A stretch of 64,000 nt of DNA, taken from NCBI RefSeq assembly GCF_900086595.1, contig NZ_LT575472.1:396637-460636 (forward strand), written 5' to 3'. Position numbers and translations under genes: made by a program. Under the pieces are notes generated by a model. That model worked only from the letters and a program-made list of their open reading frames with translations. It ran no database searches and was not told the origin of the DNA. Shown piece after piece: positions 1-8,279 of this stretch; the stretch's first letter is position 1; every line of letters begins with the position of its first letter. The DNA is from Clostridium nigeriense. Its GTDB lineage: Bacteria > Bacillota > Clostridia > Clostridiales > Clostridiaceae.

Positions 1-231
1 TTAATTAGAAACTTAATGTTTTTACCAGATGTACTATTACTTGATGAAGCAACATCGGCTTTAGATAAAGCTAATACTATTATTGTAGAAGAATATATTA
101 AAGAGCTAAATAATTCAGGAATAACTATAGTATGGGTAACTCATGATGAAGAGCAAAGTACAAGGATATTTAATAAGAAAATAACTATGGAAGAAGGAAA
201 AATAAAGAAGACAGAGGTGATTGAGAGATGA
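1..231 (+). CDS. FetA-like ABC transporter ATPase, C-terminal end (partial)
   Basis: The reading frame is open from base 1, so only the last 76 residues of an ABC ATPase lie in the window. The visible part has the Walker B and D-loop stretch LLLDEATSALD followed by the switch histidine in WVTHDEEQ. The Walker A and signature motifs must lie upstream. Its stop overlaps the start of the next gene (ATGA-type overlap), so the two are translationally coupled. Because that partner is a FetB-family permease, this is most likely the FetA/YbbL ATPase of an iron-export or metal-tolerance ABC pair. The assignment rests on the partner rather than on this fragment. Confidence 0.8.
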   Translation, partial: LIRNLMFLPDVLLLDEATSALDKANTIIVEEYIKELNNSGITIVWVTHDEEQSTRIFNKKITMEEGKIKKTEVIER

Positions 232-974
232 GTACAAAGGCTTTAGTTTTATCCTCGGTATTAGTTGCTATTCCGGTTTTTATTTCTTATAAAGATAAAT
301 TAGACTTAGAGAAAGATATTATATTTAGTATGATAAGAGCAATAATTCAACTTATTATAGTTGGATATTTATTAGATTTTATTTTTGGATTGGAAAATCC
401 TATATATACTATTATACTAATCTTACTAATGATATTTAATGCAGCCTTAAATACAAAAAAGAAGGAGGGCGGAATAGATAATCAATTATTAATTTCCTTT
501 ATATCAATACTAGTTGGGACAAGCATTACTATGAGCGTTTTAGTTTTGTCTAAGGCTATAGAATTCACTCCAAGTGAGGTAATTCCAGTAGCAGGAATGG
601 TTGTAAGTAATTCAATGGTTGCGTTATCTTTAGCCTATAAAAATTTAATATCAACTTATAAAAATAATAGAACTGCAGTTGAAGTTAAGCTGTCATTGGG
701 TGCAGATATAAAGGATGCATCTCAAGATATAATAAGAGATAGTATAAAAATATCAATAATGCCAAGTATAGATTCAGCTAAAACTTTAGGTATTGTTTCA
801 TTACCAGGAATGATGACAGGATTAATATTAGGGGGGACGTCTCCACTAATAGCAGTTAAGTTTCAAATAATGGTTACATTTATGATTATTTCATCAACAT
901 CTCTTTCAGTAATGATAGCAACTTATTTAAGTTATAAAAAATTCTTCAATAGTAGAAAGCAAATAAAAAGCTAA
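228..974 (+). CDS. fetB: FetB/YbbM-family ABC permease (UPF0014)
   Basis: This 248-residue protein has about seven hydrophobic segments and the length and pattern of the FetB (YbbM, UPF0014) family. In E. coli the family pairs with FetA to export iron and raise peroxide tolerance. The family-typical conserved stretch around residues 120-145 (VIPVAGMVVSNSMVALSLA) is intact, as is the region around PSIDSAKTLGIVSLPGMMTG (residues 178-197). It overlaps the ATPase gene by four bases. It ends at a perfect-palindrome terminator, so this is the last gene of its operon. The substrate is inferred from the family only. Confidence 0.85.
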   Translation: MSTKALVLSSVLVAIPVFISYKDKLDLEKDIIFSMIRAIIQLIIVGYLLDFIFGLENPIYTIILILLMIFNAALNTKKKEGGIDNQLLISFISILVGTSITMSVLVLSKAIEFTPSEVIPVAGMVVSNSMVALSLAYKNLISTYKNNRTAVEVKLSLGADIKDASQDIIRDSIKISIMPSIDSAKTLGIVSLPGMMTGLILGGTSPLIAVKFQIMVTFMIISSTSLSVMIATYLSYKKFFNSRKQIKS

Positions 975-1000
975 AAGGTGGATATTAATATCCACCTTTT
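973..1000. terminator. Bidirectional terminator between fetB and xylR
   Basis: A perfect 28-nt palindrome starts with AAAAGGTGG and ends with CCACCTTTT. It begins inside the fetB stop codon and ends just before the xylR stop. A/T runs on both sides let it serve both convergent genes. Confidence 0.85.
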
Positions 1001-2159
1001 ATAATTTATCAGGAATTTCATTAAAAAAGTTATATATACAACGATTTACTCCGCCAAATAAATTAGATTTATTATCTAATTCGTTTGGAAGAATGGTGAT
1101 TGCCTTAGAAAATATTGTATTTATTTTATTATTAATTAAATTCAGATAATCTGGAATATAATGAGTTATTTCGCTATGAATAAATATATTATCAGCAGCA
1201 AATAAGTTAAATATATTAGATATTCCAATGGACATAAGTTCAATATTTTTTGTTATTGTATCCACAGCTATTTTGTTATTTGAATTATATAAATCACAAA
1301 GTTCCTTTATAGTTCTAATCTTTATATCAGATTTCTTGTTAAAATCATCTAATAAAGCAGGAATTGAACAGTATTGTTCAAAGCAACCCTTATTTCCACA
1401 AGGACACTCTTTTCCATTTGGGATAAGTACAATATGACCTATTTCTCCTGCCCTTCCTTCAAAACCAGTATATAATTCACCGTTAATTATTATACCAGAT
1501 CCTATACCGGAATGAACATTTATAACGACTGCATTATTTAAAGGCTCTATTGAGTTTTCAAATTCTCCAACAGCTGCTAAATTAGATTCATTTTCTAAAT
1601 AAAAATTAATATTTGGCATAAGTGAAGATAGTTCTGTTATTAAGTCTATTTCGTCTAAATCATAGTATGGAGTAAATTTAATTTTGTCATTAAAAACTCT
1701 ACCATGAACTGCTAAGGTAGCTCCTATTAATCCATATTTATATTCTGCTAAAAGGCTTTCTAAAGAATTGATTACCTTTACAATAATTTCGATTACATTA
1801 TTTTTATTTATTATTTCTTCATAATAATCATAAAACAATACATTTTTGTTTAAATCAGTAAGTAAAAAGCTAACATAATCAATTCCTAAATCAATTCCTA
1901 AGCTACAACCAGCTTTTTCATTTATCTTAAGAAGTATAGGTTTTCTTCCTCCGCTAGAACCACTACTTCCAGTTCCAATCTCACTAACTAATTCATTTTC
2001 TATTAAAAGAGCTACTATTTCAGAAACACTGGCCTTATTAAGATTTATTAGTTTTGAAATATCTATTCTAGAAATATTAGGTTTCTTGAATAGAAGAGTT
2101 AATATTTCTACTATATTAAATTTTCTTATATTAAATTTATTATTATCCATTTTAAACAC
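999..2159 (-). CDS. xylR: ROK-family transcriptional repressor, probable XylR
   Basis: This 386-residue protein has an N-terminal winged helix-turn-helix (about residues 15-65, with ISRIDISKLINLNKASVSEI) followed by a ROK sugar-binding domain. The ROK zinc motif CPCGNKGCFEQ is intact, and the glycine-rich stretch GIGSGIIINGELYTGFEGR precedes it. The gene is divergent from the xylose operon, and a XylR-type operator lies at that operon's start point. It is therefore very likely the xylose-responsive repressor. It reads convergently into fetB and shares its terminator. Other ROK repressors (NagC type) are possible by sequence, but the context argues for XylR. Confidence 0.88.
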   Translation of the reverse strand: MFKMDNNKFNIRKFNIVEILTLLFKKPNISRIDISKLINLNKASVSEIVALLIENELVSEIGTGSSGSSGGRKPILLKINEKAGCSLGIDLGIDYVSFLLTDLNKNVLFYDYYEEIINKNNVIEIIVKVINSLESLLAEYKYGLIGATLAVHGRVFNDKIKFTPYYDLDEIDLITELSSLMPNINFYLENESNLAAVGEFENSIEPLNNAVVINVHSGIGSGIIINGELYTGFEGRAGEIGHIVLIPNGKECPCGNKGCFEQYCSIPALLDDFNKKSDIKIRTIKELCDLYNSNNKIAVDTITKNIELMSIGISNIFNLFAADNIFIHSEITHYIPDYLNLINNKINTIFSKAITILPNELDNKSNLFGGVNRCIYNFFNEIPDKL

Positions 2160-2271
2160 CTTCTTTAAGTATTCTTAGAATAATATAGCATAGCAAAGAA
2201 AAAAGTTCAAAAAGAATAAATTTAAAAATTATAAATAAACCCAAATTTTAAAATTTTTAAAAAATTTCAAA

Positions 2272-2285
2272 TGTAAACATTGACA
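2272..2285 (+). promoter_or_regulatory. Catabolite-responsive element (cre) for CcpA
   Basis: TGTAAACATTGACA matches the cre consensus TGWAANCGNTNWCA at all but one defined position (A for the central G). It overlaps the -35 hexamer of the xylA promoter, a position where CcpA binding would block RNA polymerase. Confidence 0.75.
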
Positions 2286-2308
2286 CAGAAAAAATATGGA
2301 TGTATCAT
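2280..2308 (+). promoter_or_regulatory. Sigma-A promoter of the xylose operon
   Basis: The -35 TTGACA (2280-2285) and -10 TATCAT (2303-2308) are separated by exactly 17 bases. They are 44 bases upstream of the xylA start and the only strong pair in the xylR-xylA gap. Confidence 0.8.
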
Positions 2309-2311
2309 TAA

Positions 2312-2330
2312 GTTAGATAGGAAAACTAAC
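2312..2330 (+). promoter_or_regulatory. Probable XylR operator
   Basis: GTTAG and CTAAC half-sites 9 bases apart form an imperfect palindrome right after the -10 box, over the expected start point. Arrangement and half-sites resemble the Bacillus xyl operator (TTAGTTTG/CAAACTAA type). The binding protein is inferred to be the divergent xylR product. Confidence 0.65.
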
Positions 2331-2351
2331 TAATTAAAACGAGGTGTATAT

Positions 2352-3659
2352 ATGGAGTACTTTAGTAACATACAAAAAATAAAATATGAAGGACCAAACA
2401 GTAATAATATGTTTGCCTTCCATCATTATAATCCAGAAGAAATAGTAATGGGAAAACCTATGAAGGAACATCTTAAATTTGCAGTAGCTTATTGGCATAC
2501 ATTTAATCAAGATGGAGCAGATCCTTTTGGAAAGGCAACAAATATAAGAAATTGGAATACAGAAGATCCGATGAAAACTGCTATGAACAAAGTAGATGCA
2601 GCTTTTGAGTTCTTCGAAAAATTAGGAGTTGAATATTTTTGCTTCCATGATATGGATATAGCTCCTTTTGGAGATAGCTTAGAAGAATTCTTCCATAACC
2701 TAGATGTTATAACTGATTACATGAAAGAAAAAATGGACAAGACAGGTATTAAGCTTTTATGGAATACAGCGGATAGACATTCTAATCCAATATATGTTAA
2801 TGGAGCAGCTTCAAGCCCTAACTTAGATGTTTATGCAATTTCAGCAGCTCAAGTTAAAAAAGGAATAGATATAAGTAAAAAACTTGGTGGTAAGAACTTT
2901 GTATTTTGGGGTGGAAGAGAAGGTTATGAAAGTTTCCTAAATACAGATATTAAGTTTGAAGAAGAAAATATAGCAAGACTATATAAAATGGCAGTAGCTT
3001 ATACTAAGAAGATTAATCATAAATTAACTTTCTTAATAGAACCAAAACCAAAAGAGCCAATGACACATCAATATGATTTTGACTCTGCAACAACATTAGC
3101 ATTTCTTCAAAGATATGATTTAATGGAAGACTTTAAGTTAAATATAGAAGCAAATCATGCAATGTTAGCTGGACATACTTTTGAACATGAATTAAATATA
3201 GCAAGAAACTATAATGCATTAGGTTCAATAGATGCAAACCAAGGAGATTCACTACTAGGATGGGATACTGATGAATTCCCAACTAATCTTTATGATACTA
3301 CATTAGTTATGATAGAAATCTTAAAAAATGGTGGATTACATGATGGTGGTATAAACTTTGATGCTAAGGTTAGAAGAAGTTCCTTTGAACAAGAAGATCT
3401 ATTTATAGCTCATATAGCAGGAATGGATACTTATGCAAGAGGATTAAAGGCAGCAGCAAGAATAATTGAAAGTGAATATTTAGATAACATCAAAAAGGAA
3501 AGATATTCATCTTATAAGAGCGATTTAGGAAATAATTTATTGAATAATGAAGCAGACTTAGAGTCACTAACTAGCTATGCATTATCAATAAAAGAAGTTA
3601 ACAACAAATCATCACATATTGAATATGTAAAATCTAAGCTTAATGACTATATTTATTAA
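2352..3659 (+). CDS. xylA: Xylose isomerase
   Basis: This 435-residue protein has the full length of class II xylose isomerases and converts D-xylose to D-xylulose in the cytoplasm. The catalytic His/Asp stretch FCFHDMDIAPFG is at about residues 96-107. The metal-binding regions LIEPKPKEPMTHQYD, NIEANHA and DANQGD are intact. The start ATG follows GAGGTG at a normal distance. It is the first gene of the operon, so it sits directly under the cre, promoter and XylR operator. The next gene begins 12 bases after its stop. Confidence 0.97.
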   Translation: MEYFSNIQKIKYEGPNSNNMFAFHHYNPEEIVMGKPMKEHLKFAVAYWHTFNQDGADPFGKATNIRNWNTEDPMKTAMNKVDAAFEFFEKLGVEYFCFHDMDIAPFGDSLEEFFHNLDVITDYMKEKMDKTGIKLLWNTADRHSNPIYVNGAASSPNLDVYAISAAQVKKGIDISKKLGGKNFVFWGGREGYESFLNTDIKFEEENIARLYKMAVAYTKKINHKLTFLIEPKPKEPMTHQYDFDSATTLAFLQRYDLMEDFKLNIEANHAMLAGHTFEHELNIARNYNALGSIDANQGDSLLGWDTDEFPTNLYDTTLVMIEILKNGGLHDGGINFDAKVRRSSFEQEDLFIAHIAGMDTYARGLKAAARIIESEYLDNIKKERYSSYKSDLGNNLLNNEADLESLTSYALSIKEVNNKSSHIEYVKSKLNDYIY

Positions 3660-3671
3660 GGGGGGGATTTA

Positions 3672-5714
3672 ATGTTCTACACTATCGATAATAAGCTTTT
3701 TCGCAAATATGATAATGAAATATTGTGTATAGAGCCATGGGGGAAAAATAGTTTTAGAGTTAGATCAACACCTTATGGAGATATTCCTCAATATGAAAAT
3801 GCATTAACAGAAAAGGTCGAAAATACTAAAGCAAATATAAAAATTTTTGAAGATTTAAATGAAGCAGAAATTATTAATGGAAACATCAAAGCATATGTAA
3901 CTAATAGAAATAGAATAGTATTTAAAAATGCTAAGGATGAAATATTATTAGAAGAGTATATTAGAGAAAGAGCTGTTGCTAATGATATGGGTAACGAAGA
4001 TGTTAGTGTAAAAAGTATTACTGGGTTTTCATGTACTTTAAAGCTAAGAGCTAGAGAGTTTACCCCTTCCTTAAATGGAGATTATAAGCTGACTCAAAGA
4101 TTTGAGTCAGCTCCAAATGAAAAAATATTTGGAATGGGTCAATATCAACAATCATTCTTAGATTTAAAGTATTGTAAATTAGAATTAGCCCATAGAAATA
4201 GCCAGCTAACAGTTCCGTTTTATATATCAAACAAAAATTATGGATTCTTATGGAATAATCCTGGTATTGGAGAAGTAAATTTTGCAAAAAATATAACAGA
4301 ATGGACTATGAAATCTACTGATTATTTAGATTACTGGATAACATCAGAAGATACTCCAAAAAAGATAATAGAAAACTATACAAGTGTTGTTGGTAGAGCA
4401 CCTGAAATGCCAGAAAATCTATTAGGATTATGGCAAAGTAAGATGAGATATCAAACACAAGAAGAAGTTTTAGAAGTAGCTAAAAAATATAAAGAGCTAG
4501 GTATTACACCATCAGTTTTAGTAATAGATTTCTTCCATTGGACAGAGCAAGGACATTATGATTTTGATAAGAGATATTGGCCGGATCCACAAAAGATGGT
4601 AGATGAGTTAAAAGAAATGGGTATAGAAACAATGATTTCTGTATGGCCAACAATATCACAAAATGCTAAGAATTATAATGAAGCTATTGAAAAGGGTTTA
4701 TTAGTTAAAGTTAATAGGGGAGTAAGGATTACAATGCAGCAATTAAGTAACACTGTATTCATAGATCCAACTAACCCTGAAACAAGAGATTATGTTTGGG
4801 AAAGATTGAAGAAGAGTTACTATGATAATGGAATATCTATGTTCTGGCTTGATGTAGCTGAGCCTGGCTATGCATTATATGATTTTGATAACTATAGATA
4901 TCACTTAGGAACTGACTTAAAAGTAGGTAACTTATATCCTAATGAGTTTTCTAAAATTGTATATGACGGATTAGCGAAAGAAAATAAAACTCCTGTAACA
5001 TTAATTAGAGGTTGTTGGGCTGGAAGCCAAAAATATGGAACTTTAGTATGGTCTGGAGATATAGATTCTAGTTTTGGAGCATTTAGAAATCAAGTTAATA
5101 CAGGATTAAATATGAGTATTGCAGGAAATCCATGGTGGACAACTGATATAGGAGGATTCCATGGTGGAAATATAAATGATCCAGAATTCAGAGAGTTAAT
5201 GATAAGATGGTTCCAATATGCAACATTCTCTCCAATTCTTAGAATGCATGGAGATAGACAACCTCATAAAAAACCTCTTGGAAAAGATGGTGGAGGTCAA
5301 TGTGAAAGTGGTGCAGATAACGAAATTTGGTCATATGGTGAGGAAGCTCAAAAGATATTTGTTAAGTATATAAATATAAGAGAAAAATTAAAGGGCTATA
5401 TATCAGGGCTATTTAATGAAACTCATAAATCAGGAGAACCAATAATGAGACCTACATTCTTTGATTATCCAGAAGATGAAACAGCTTGGACAGTAGATAA
5501 TCAATATATGTTTGGTTCAGAGCTACTTGTAGCTCCAATTATGTACTATAGAGATAGACAAAGAAAGGTTTATTTACCAAAGGGAAATAATTGGATTGAT
5601 ATTAATACAGAAAAGATATATGAAGGTGGTCAATTTATTACTATTGACGCACCATTAGATAATATTCCTGTATTTTGTAAGGAAGGATCATATATTAAAA
5701 ATTTATTAGTATAG
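3672..5714 (+). CDS. GH31 alpha-xylosidase
   Basis: This 680-residue glycoside hydrolase family 31 protein has an N-terminal beta-sandwich (to about residue 240), a TIM barrel starting near GLWQSKMRYQ, and a C-terminal beta region. The predicted nucleophile is Asp394 in WLDVAEP and the acid/base is Asp463 in WSGDID. The barrel segment PSVLVIDFFHW is typical of alpha-xylosidases rather than alpha-glucosidases. No signal peptide is seen, so it acts in the cytoplasm on imported sugars. Its place between xylA and a sugar PTS indicates that it frees xylose from alpha-xylosides such as isoprimeverose. The exact substrate is inferred. Confidence 0.88.
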   Translation: MFYTIDNKLFRKYDNEILCIEPWGKNSFRVRSTPYGDIPQYENALTEKVENTKANIKIFEDLNEAEIINGNIKAYVTNRNRIVFKNAKDEILLEEYIRERAVANDMGNEDVSVKSITGFSCTLKLRAREFTPSLNGDYKLTQRFESAPNEKIFGMGQYQQSFLDLKYCKLELAHRNSQLTVPFYISNKNYGFLWNNPGIGEVNFAKNITEWTMKSTDYLDYWITSEDTPKKIIENYTSVVGRAPEMPENLLGLWQSKMRYQTQEEVLEVAKKYKELGITPSVLVIDFFHWTEQGHYDFDKRYWPDPQKMVDELKEMGIETMISVWPTISQNAKNYNEAIEKGLLVKVNRGVRITMQQLSNTVFIDPTNPETRDYVWERLKKSYYDNGISMFWLDVAEPGYALYDFDNYRYHLGTDLKVGNLYPNEFSKIVYDGLAKENKTPVTLIRGCWAGSQKYGTLVWSGDIDSSFGAFRNQVNTGLNMSIAGNPWWTTDIGGFHGGNINDPEFRELMIRWFQYATFSPILRMHGDRQPHKKPLGKDGGGQCESGADNEIWSYGEEAQKIFVKYINIREKLKGYISGLFNETHKSGEPIMRPTFFDYPEDETAWTVDNQYMFGSELLVAPIMYYRDRQRKVYLPKGNNWIDINTEKIYEGGQFITIDAPLDNIPVFCKEGSYIKNLLV

Positions 5715-5728
5715 TAGGTGAGATAAAA

Positions 5729-6145
5729 ATGTATAAAATAGTTTTAGCATCACATGGAAATTTCGCTAATGGAATTTTAGATACAATTCATTTCTTCACA
5801 AAGGATACTGAAAATGTATATCCAATAATATTAGATGAAAGTGGAATTGATAATTTTGAGAAAAAAGTAATTTCAGTATTTAATGATATTAAGGATTCTA
5901 ATGTTCTTATATTAGTAGATTTATTTCATGGAACACCATTTAATGTTTGCACAAACAATATAGGTCTAATAAAAGGAGAAGTTGATATATTAGCTGGAGC
6001 AAATGTACCAATTTTTCTAGATGCTTTATTAAATAGTTCAAATCTTTCAGTTTCGGAAGAAATTGAGAATATTAAAAATATGAAAGTTGTAAATATTTTA
6101 TCAGAAGAATTAAAAAATCAAACAAGTAACAATGAGGATGAATAA
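5729..6145 (+). CDS. PTS system mannose-class EIIA component
   Basis: This 138-residue EIIA domain belongs to the mannose/fructose/sorbose PTS family. The phospho-accepting histidine is His9 in LASHGNFANG, and the LVDLFHGTPFN stretch typical of the family follows at about residue 70. It takes phosphate from HPr and passes it to the separate EIIB encoded three genes downstream. A GGTGAG ribosome binding site precedes the start. The gene lies in the xyl operon, so expression should follow xylose and carbon-catabolite control. Confidence 0.92.
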   Translation: MYKIVLASHGNFANGILDTIHFFTKDTENVYPIILDESGIDNFEKKVISVFNDIKDSNVLILVDLFHGTPFNVCTNNIGLIKGEVDILAGANVPIFLDALLNSSNLSVSEEIENIKNMKVVNILSEELKNQTSNNEDE

Positions 6146-6159
6146 AAGGAGATGTGAGA

Positions 6160-6939
6160 ATGGAAGTTCAAGCTTGGCAATTAATATTAATTGTTTTATA
6201 TGGTTTTTTTATCAACTATGAAAAAAATAGTACTATGTTCGGTACATATCAACCAGTTACAGCAGGATTTATTGTTGGATTAATAATGGGTGATGTTAAG
6301 ACAGGATTATTTATAGGTGGAACATTGCAATTAATGTCCCTAGGTATAAGTAACTTTGGAGGCGCATCAATACCTGATTATCAAACAGCTAGTGTTGTTG
6401 CTACATTTATAACAGTTTCAACAGGACAAGATCCTAATGTTGGAATAACTATCGGTATCCCTGTAGCTCTATTAATGGTTCAATTAGATGTATTAAGAAA
6501 TACTATTGGTGTATGGCTAGCTCATAAAGCTGAAAGTTATGCAGATAAGAGAGAATATAATGGTATTGCTAGAATGCAAATGTTAGGAGTAGTTTTAACT
6601 TGTGCTACTACAGGAGTTCCAATATTATTAGCAACTATATTTGGACCAGATTTAGTAAATGCATTAATAAATAAAAGTCCAGAATGGTTATTAGGTGGAC
6701 TTCAAGTAGCAGGTGGAATTTTACCTGCAGTTGGTATAGCTTTACTATTAAAAAATCTTCCTACAAAAGATTATTTTGCATATCTTTTAATAGGATTTGT
6801 AGTTACTATATATTTAAAACTTCCTTTATTAGGAGTTGCACTTATAGCAGCAGCTATAGCATTAATTGAATTTAAGAGAGAAAATGATAGAGAAGCTACA
6901 GTTGTTTCTCCAGTAGGAGGTATGGATGAAGATGAGTAA
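6160..6939 (+). CDS. PTS system mannose-class EIIC membrane component
   Basis: This 259-residue integral membrane protein with about seven hydrophobic segments is the EIIC of a mannose/sorbose-class PTS. The family stretch GFIVGLIMGDVKTGLFIGG is clear near residues 37-55. I chose the ATG at 6160 because AAAGGAG sits 8 bases upstream. The in-frame GTG six bases earlier is too close to that site. It forms the sugar channel together with EIID, whose gene overlaps its 3' end. The family carries mannose, sorbose, fructose, GlcNAc and others, so the sequence alone does not fix the substrate. Confidence 0.92.
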   Translation: MEVQAWQLILIVLYGFFINYEKNSTMFGTYQPVTAGFIVGLIMGDVKTGLFIGGTLQLMSLGISNFGGASIPDYQTASVVATFITVSTGQDPNVGITIGIPVALLMVQLDVLRNTIGVWLAHKAESYADKREYNGIARMQMLGVVLTCATTGVPILLATIFGPDLVNALINKSPEWLLGGLQVAGGILPAVGIALLLKNLPTKDYFAYLLIGFVVTIYLKLPLLGVALIAAAIALIEFKRENDREATVVSPVGGMDEDE

Positions 6940-7732
6940 TAATGAACTTACACCAAAAAAAATACGTAGTAAAGTTTTATTAAGATGGATATTTACAAGC
7001 AGTGTATCATCTAACTATGAAAAAATGCAAGCTTTAGCTTATTGTTATGCAATATTGCCATTTTTAAAGTTTACATATAGAAATGATCCAGATGGATTAC
7101 AAAGTGCTGTTAAGAGGCATTTGCAATTCTTTAACACAAATCCATGGGTAGCACCATATGTCTTTGGTTTAAATATAGCTATTGAAGAAAAAGAGAAGAA
7201 TAATGCAGCAGATGCTGTAAGTTCAATAAAAAGTGGTTTAATGGGACCTTTGGCAGGCTTAGGAGATAGCTTATGTGTTGTTATTCCTTGGACTATATTT
7301 GGAGCAATAGCTGCAAATATGGCTATAGAAGGAAATCCAGCAGGAATATTCCTATGGATAGCAGTAAGCGTTGCTATAAAAATGCTTAGTTTCCCTTTAT
7401 TTAAAGCAGGTTATTTTTCAGGAACTAAGTTAGTAAATGTTTTAGAAAGCAAAATGAAATCAATTACTAAAGCAACTTCTATTTTAGGATTAATGGTTGT
7501 AGGTGGACTTATGTCTACAGTTATAAGAGCAACTGTAGGTTTCAGCTTTGTTCAAGGTGAAATTGAAATGACTGGACAAAGTATATTAGATCAAATAATG
7601 CCAGGGTTAATTCCAGCAGCTATAGTTGGATTAATGTACTACTTATTAGGTAAGAAAGTTAAACCAACATATTTAATATTATTAGTAATAGTGATGTCAA
7701 TAATTTTACACGCACTAGGAGTACTTGTTTAG
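6926..7732 (+). CDS. PTS system mannose-class EIID membrane component
   Basis: This EIID of 268 residues has the family-typical N-terminal portion (LRWIFTSSVSSNYEKMQALA), the GLMGPLAGLGDSL motif at about residues 108-120, and C-terminal transmembrane helices. Its start lies inside the end of the EIIC gene. AGGAGG at 6915-6920 could serve ATG 6926 or ATG 6932. EIID is found only in mannose-class systems and forms the membrane unit with EIIC. Confidence 0.92.
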   Translation: MKMSNNELTPKKIRSKVLLRWIFTSSVSSNYEKMQALAYCYAILPFLKFTYRNDPDGLQSAVKRHLQFFNTNPWVAPYVFGLNIAIEEKEKNNAADAVSSIKSGLMGPLAGLGDSLCVVIPWTIFGAIAANMAIEGNPAGIFLWIAVSVAIKMLSFPLFKAGYFSGTKLVNVLESKMKSITKATSILGLMVVGGLMSTVIRATVGFSFVQGEIEMTGQSILDQIMPGLIPAAIVGLMYYLLGKKVKPTYLILLVIVMSIILHALGVLV

Positions 7733-7745
7733 GAGGGATAATAAG

Positions 7746-8222
7746 ATGAAAGGGATAATTCATATAAGAATAGACGATAGATTAATACACGGTCAAGTTG
7801 CTACAATGTGGACAAACAACTTAGGAGCAACAAGAATTATGGTTATTAATGATGAAGTAGCTAATAATGATCTACAGAAATCAGTATTAAGAATGGCTGC
7901 TCCATCAAATGTAAGCACATCAATTATAACTAGAGAAACAGCATTAAAAAATATTTCTTCAGGAAAATATGAAGGACAAAAAGTATTTATTGTTGTAAAA
8001 TCACCATTAGATTTACTTTATCTTGTGAAAAATGGATTAGATATTAAGAAGATTAATGTAGGAAATATGTCTTCTAAATCAAACACAGAAGTTATAAGAC
8101 CATCTATAAGTGTTACACCAGAAGAAAAGGAAGCATTTAAAGAATTAATAGATAGAGGAGTAGAAATTACAGCAATAATGACTCCTACAGATCCATTAGT
8201 TTATTTAAAAGAATATCTTTAA
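7746..8222 (+). CDS. PTS system mannose-class EIIB component
   Basis: This 158-residue cytoplasmic EIIB of the mannose/sorbose class has its phosphorylated histidine in IRIDDRLIHGQV (His15). The start is ATG 7746, preceded by AGGAGGG at the right distance. An upstream TTG in frame lies inside the EIID gene and lacks a ribosome binding site. With IIA, IIC and IID it completes a four-protein transporter in the order A-C-D-B. It is followed by a stem-loop and then by xylB. Confidence 0.93.
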   Translation: MKGIIHIRIDDRLIHGQVATMWTNNLGATRIMVINDEVANNDLQKSVLRMAAPSNVSTSIITRETALKNISSGKYEGQKVFIVVKSPLDLLYLVKNGLDIKKINVGNMSSKSNTEVIRPSISVTPEEKEAFKELIDRGVEITAIMTPTDPLVYLKEYL

Positions 8223-8228
8223 GATTTA

Positions 8229-8250
8229 AGGGAGGCAAGAAAGTCTCCCT
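8229..8250 (+). other. Intercistronic stem-loop between EIIB and xylB
   Basis: AGGGAGGC pairs with GTCTCCCT around an AAGAAA loop (8 pairs, one G-U). No run of T follows, so it looks like an mRNA processing or stabilising hairpin or a weak attenuator rather than a terminator. Confidence 0.5.
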
Positions 8251-8279
8251 AATTTATTAATTAAATAGGAGGATATTTT

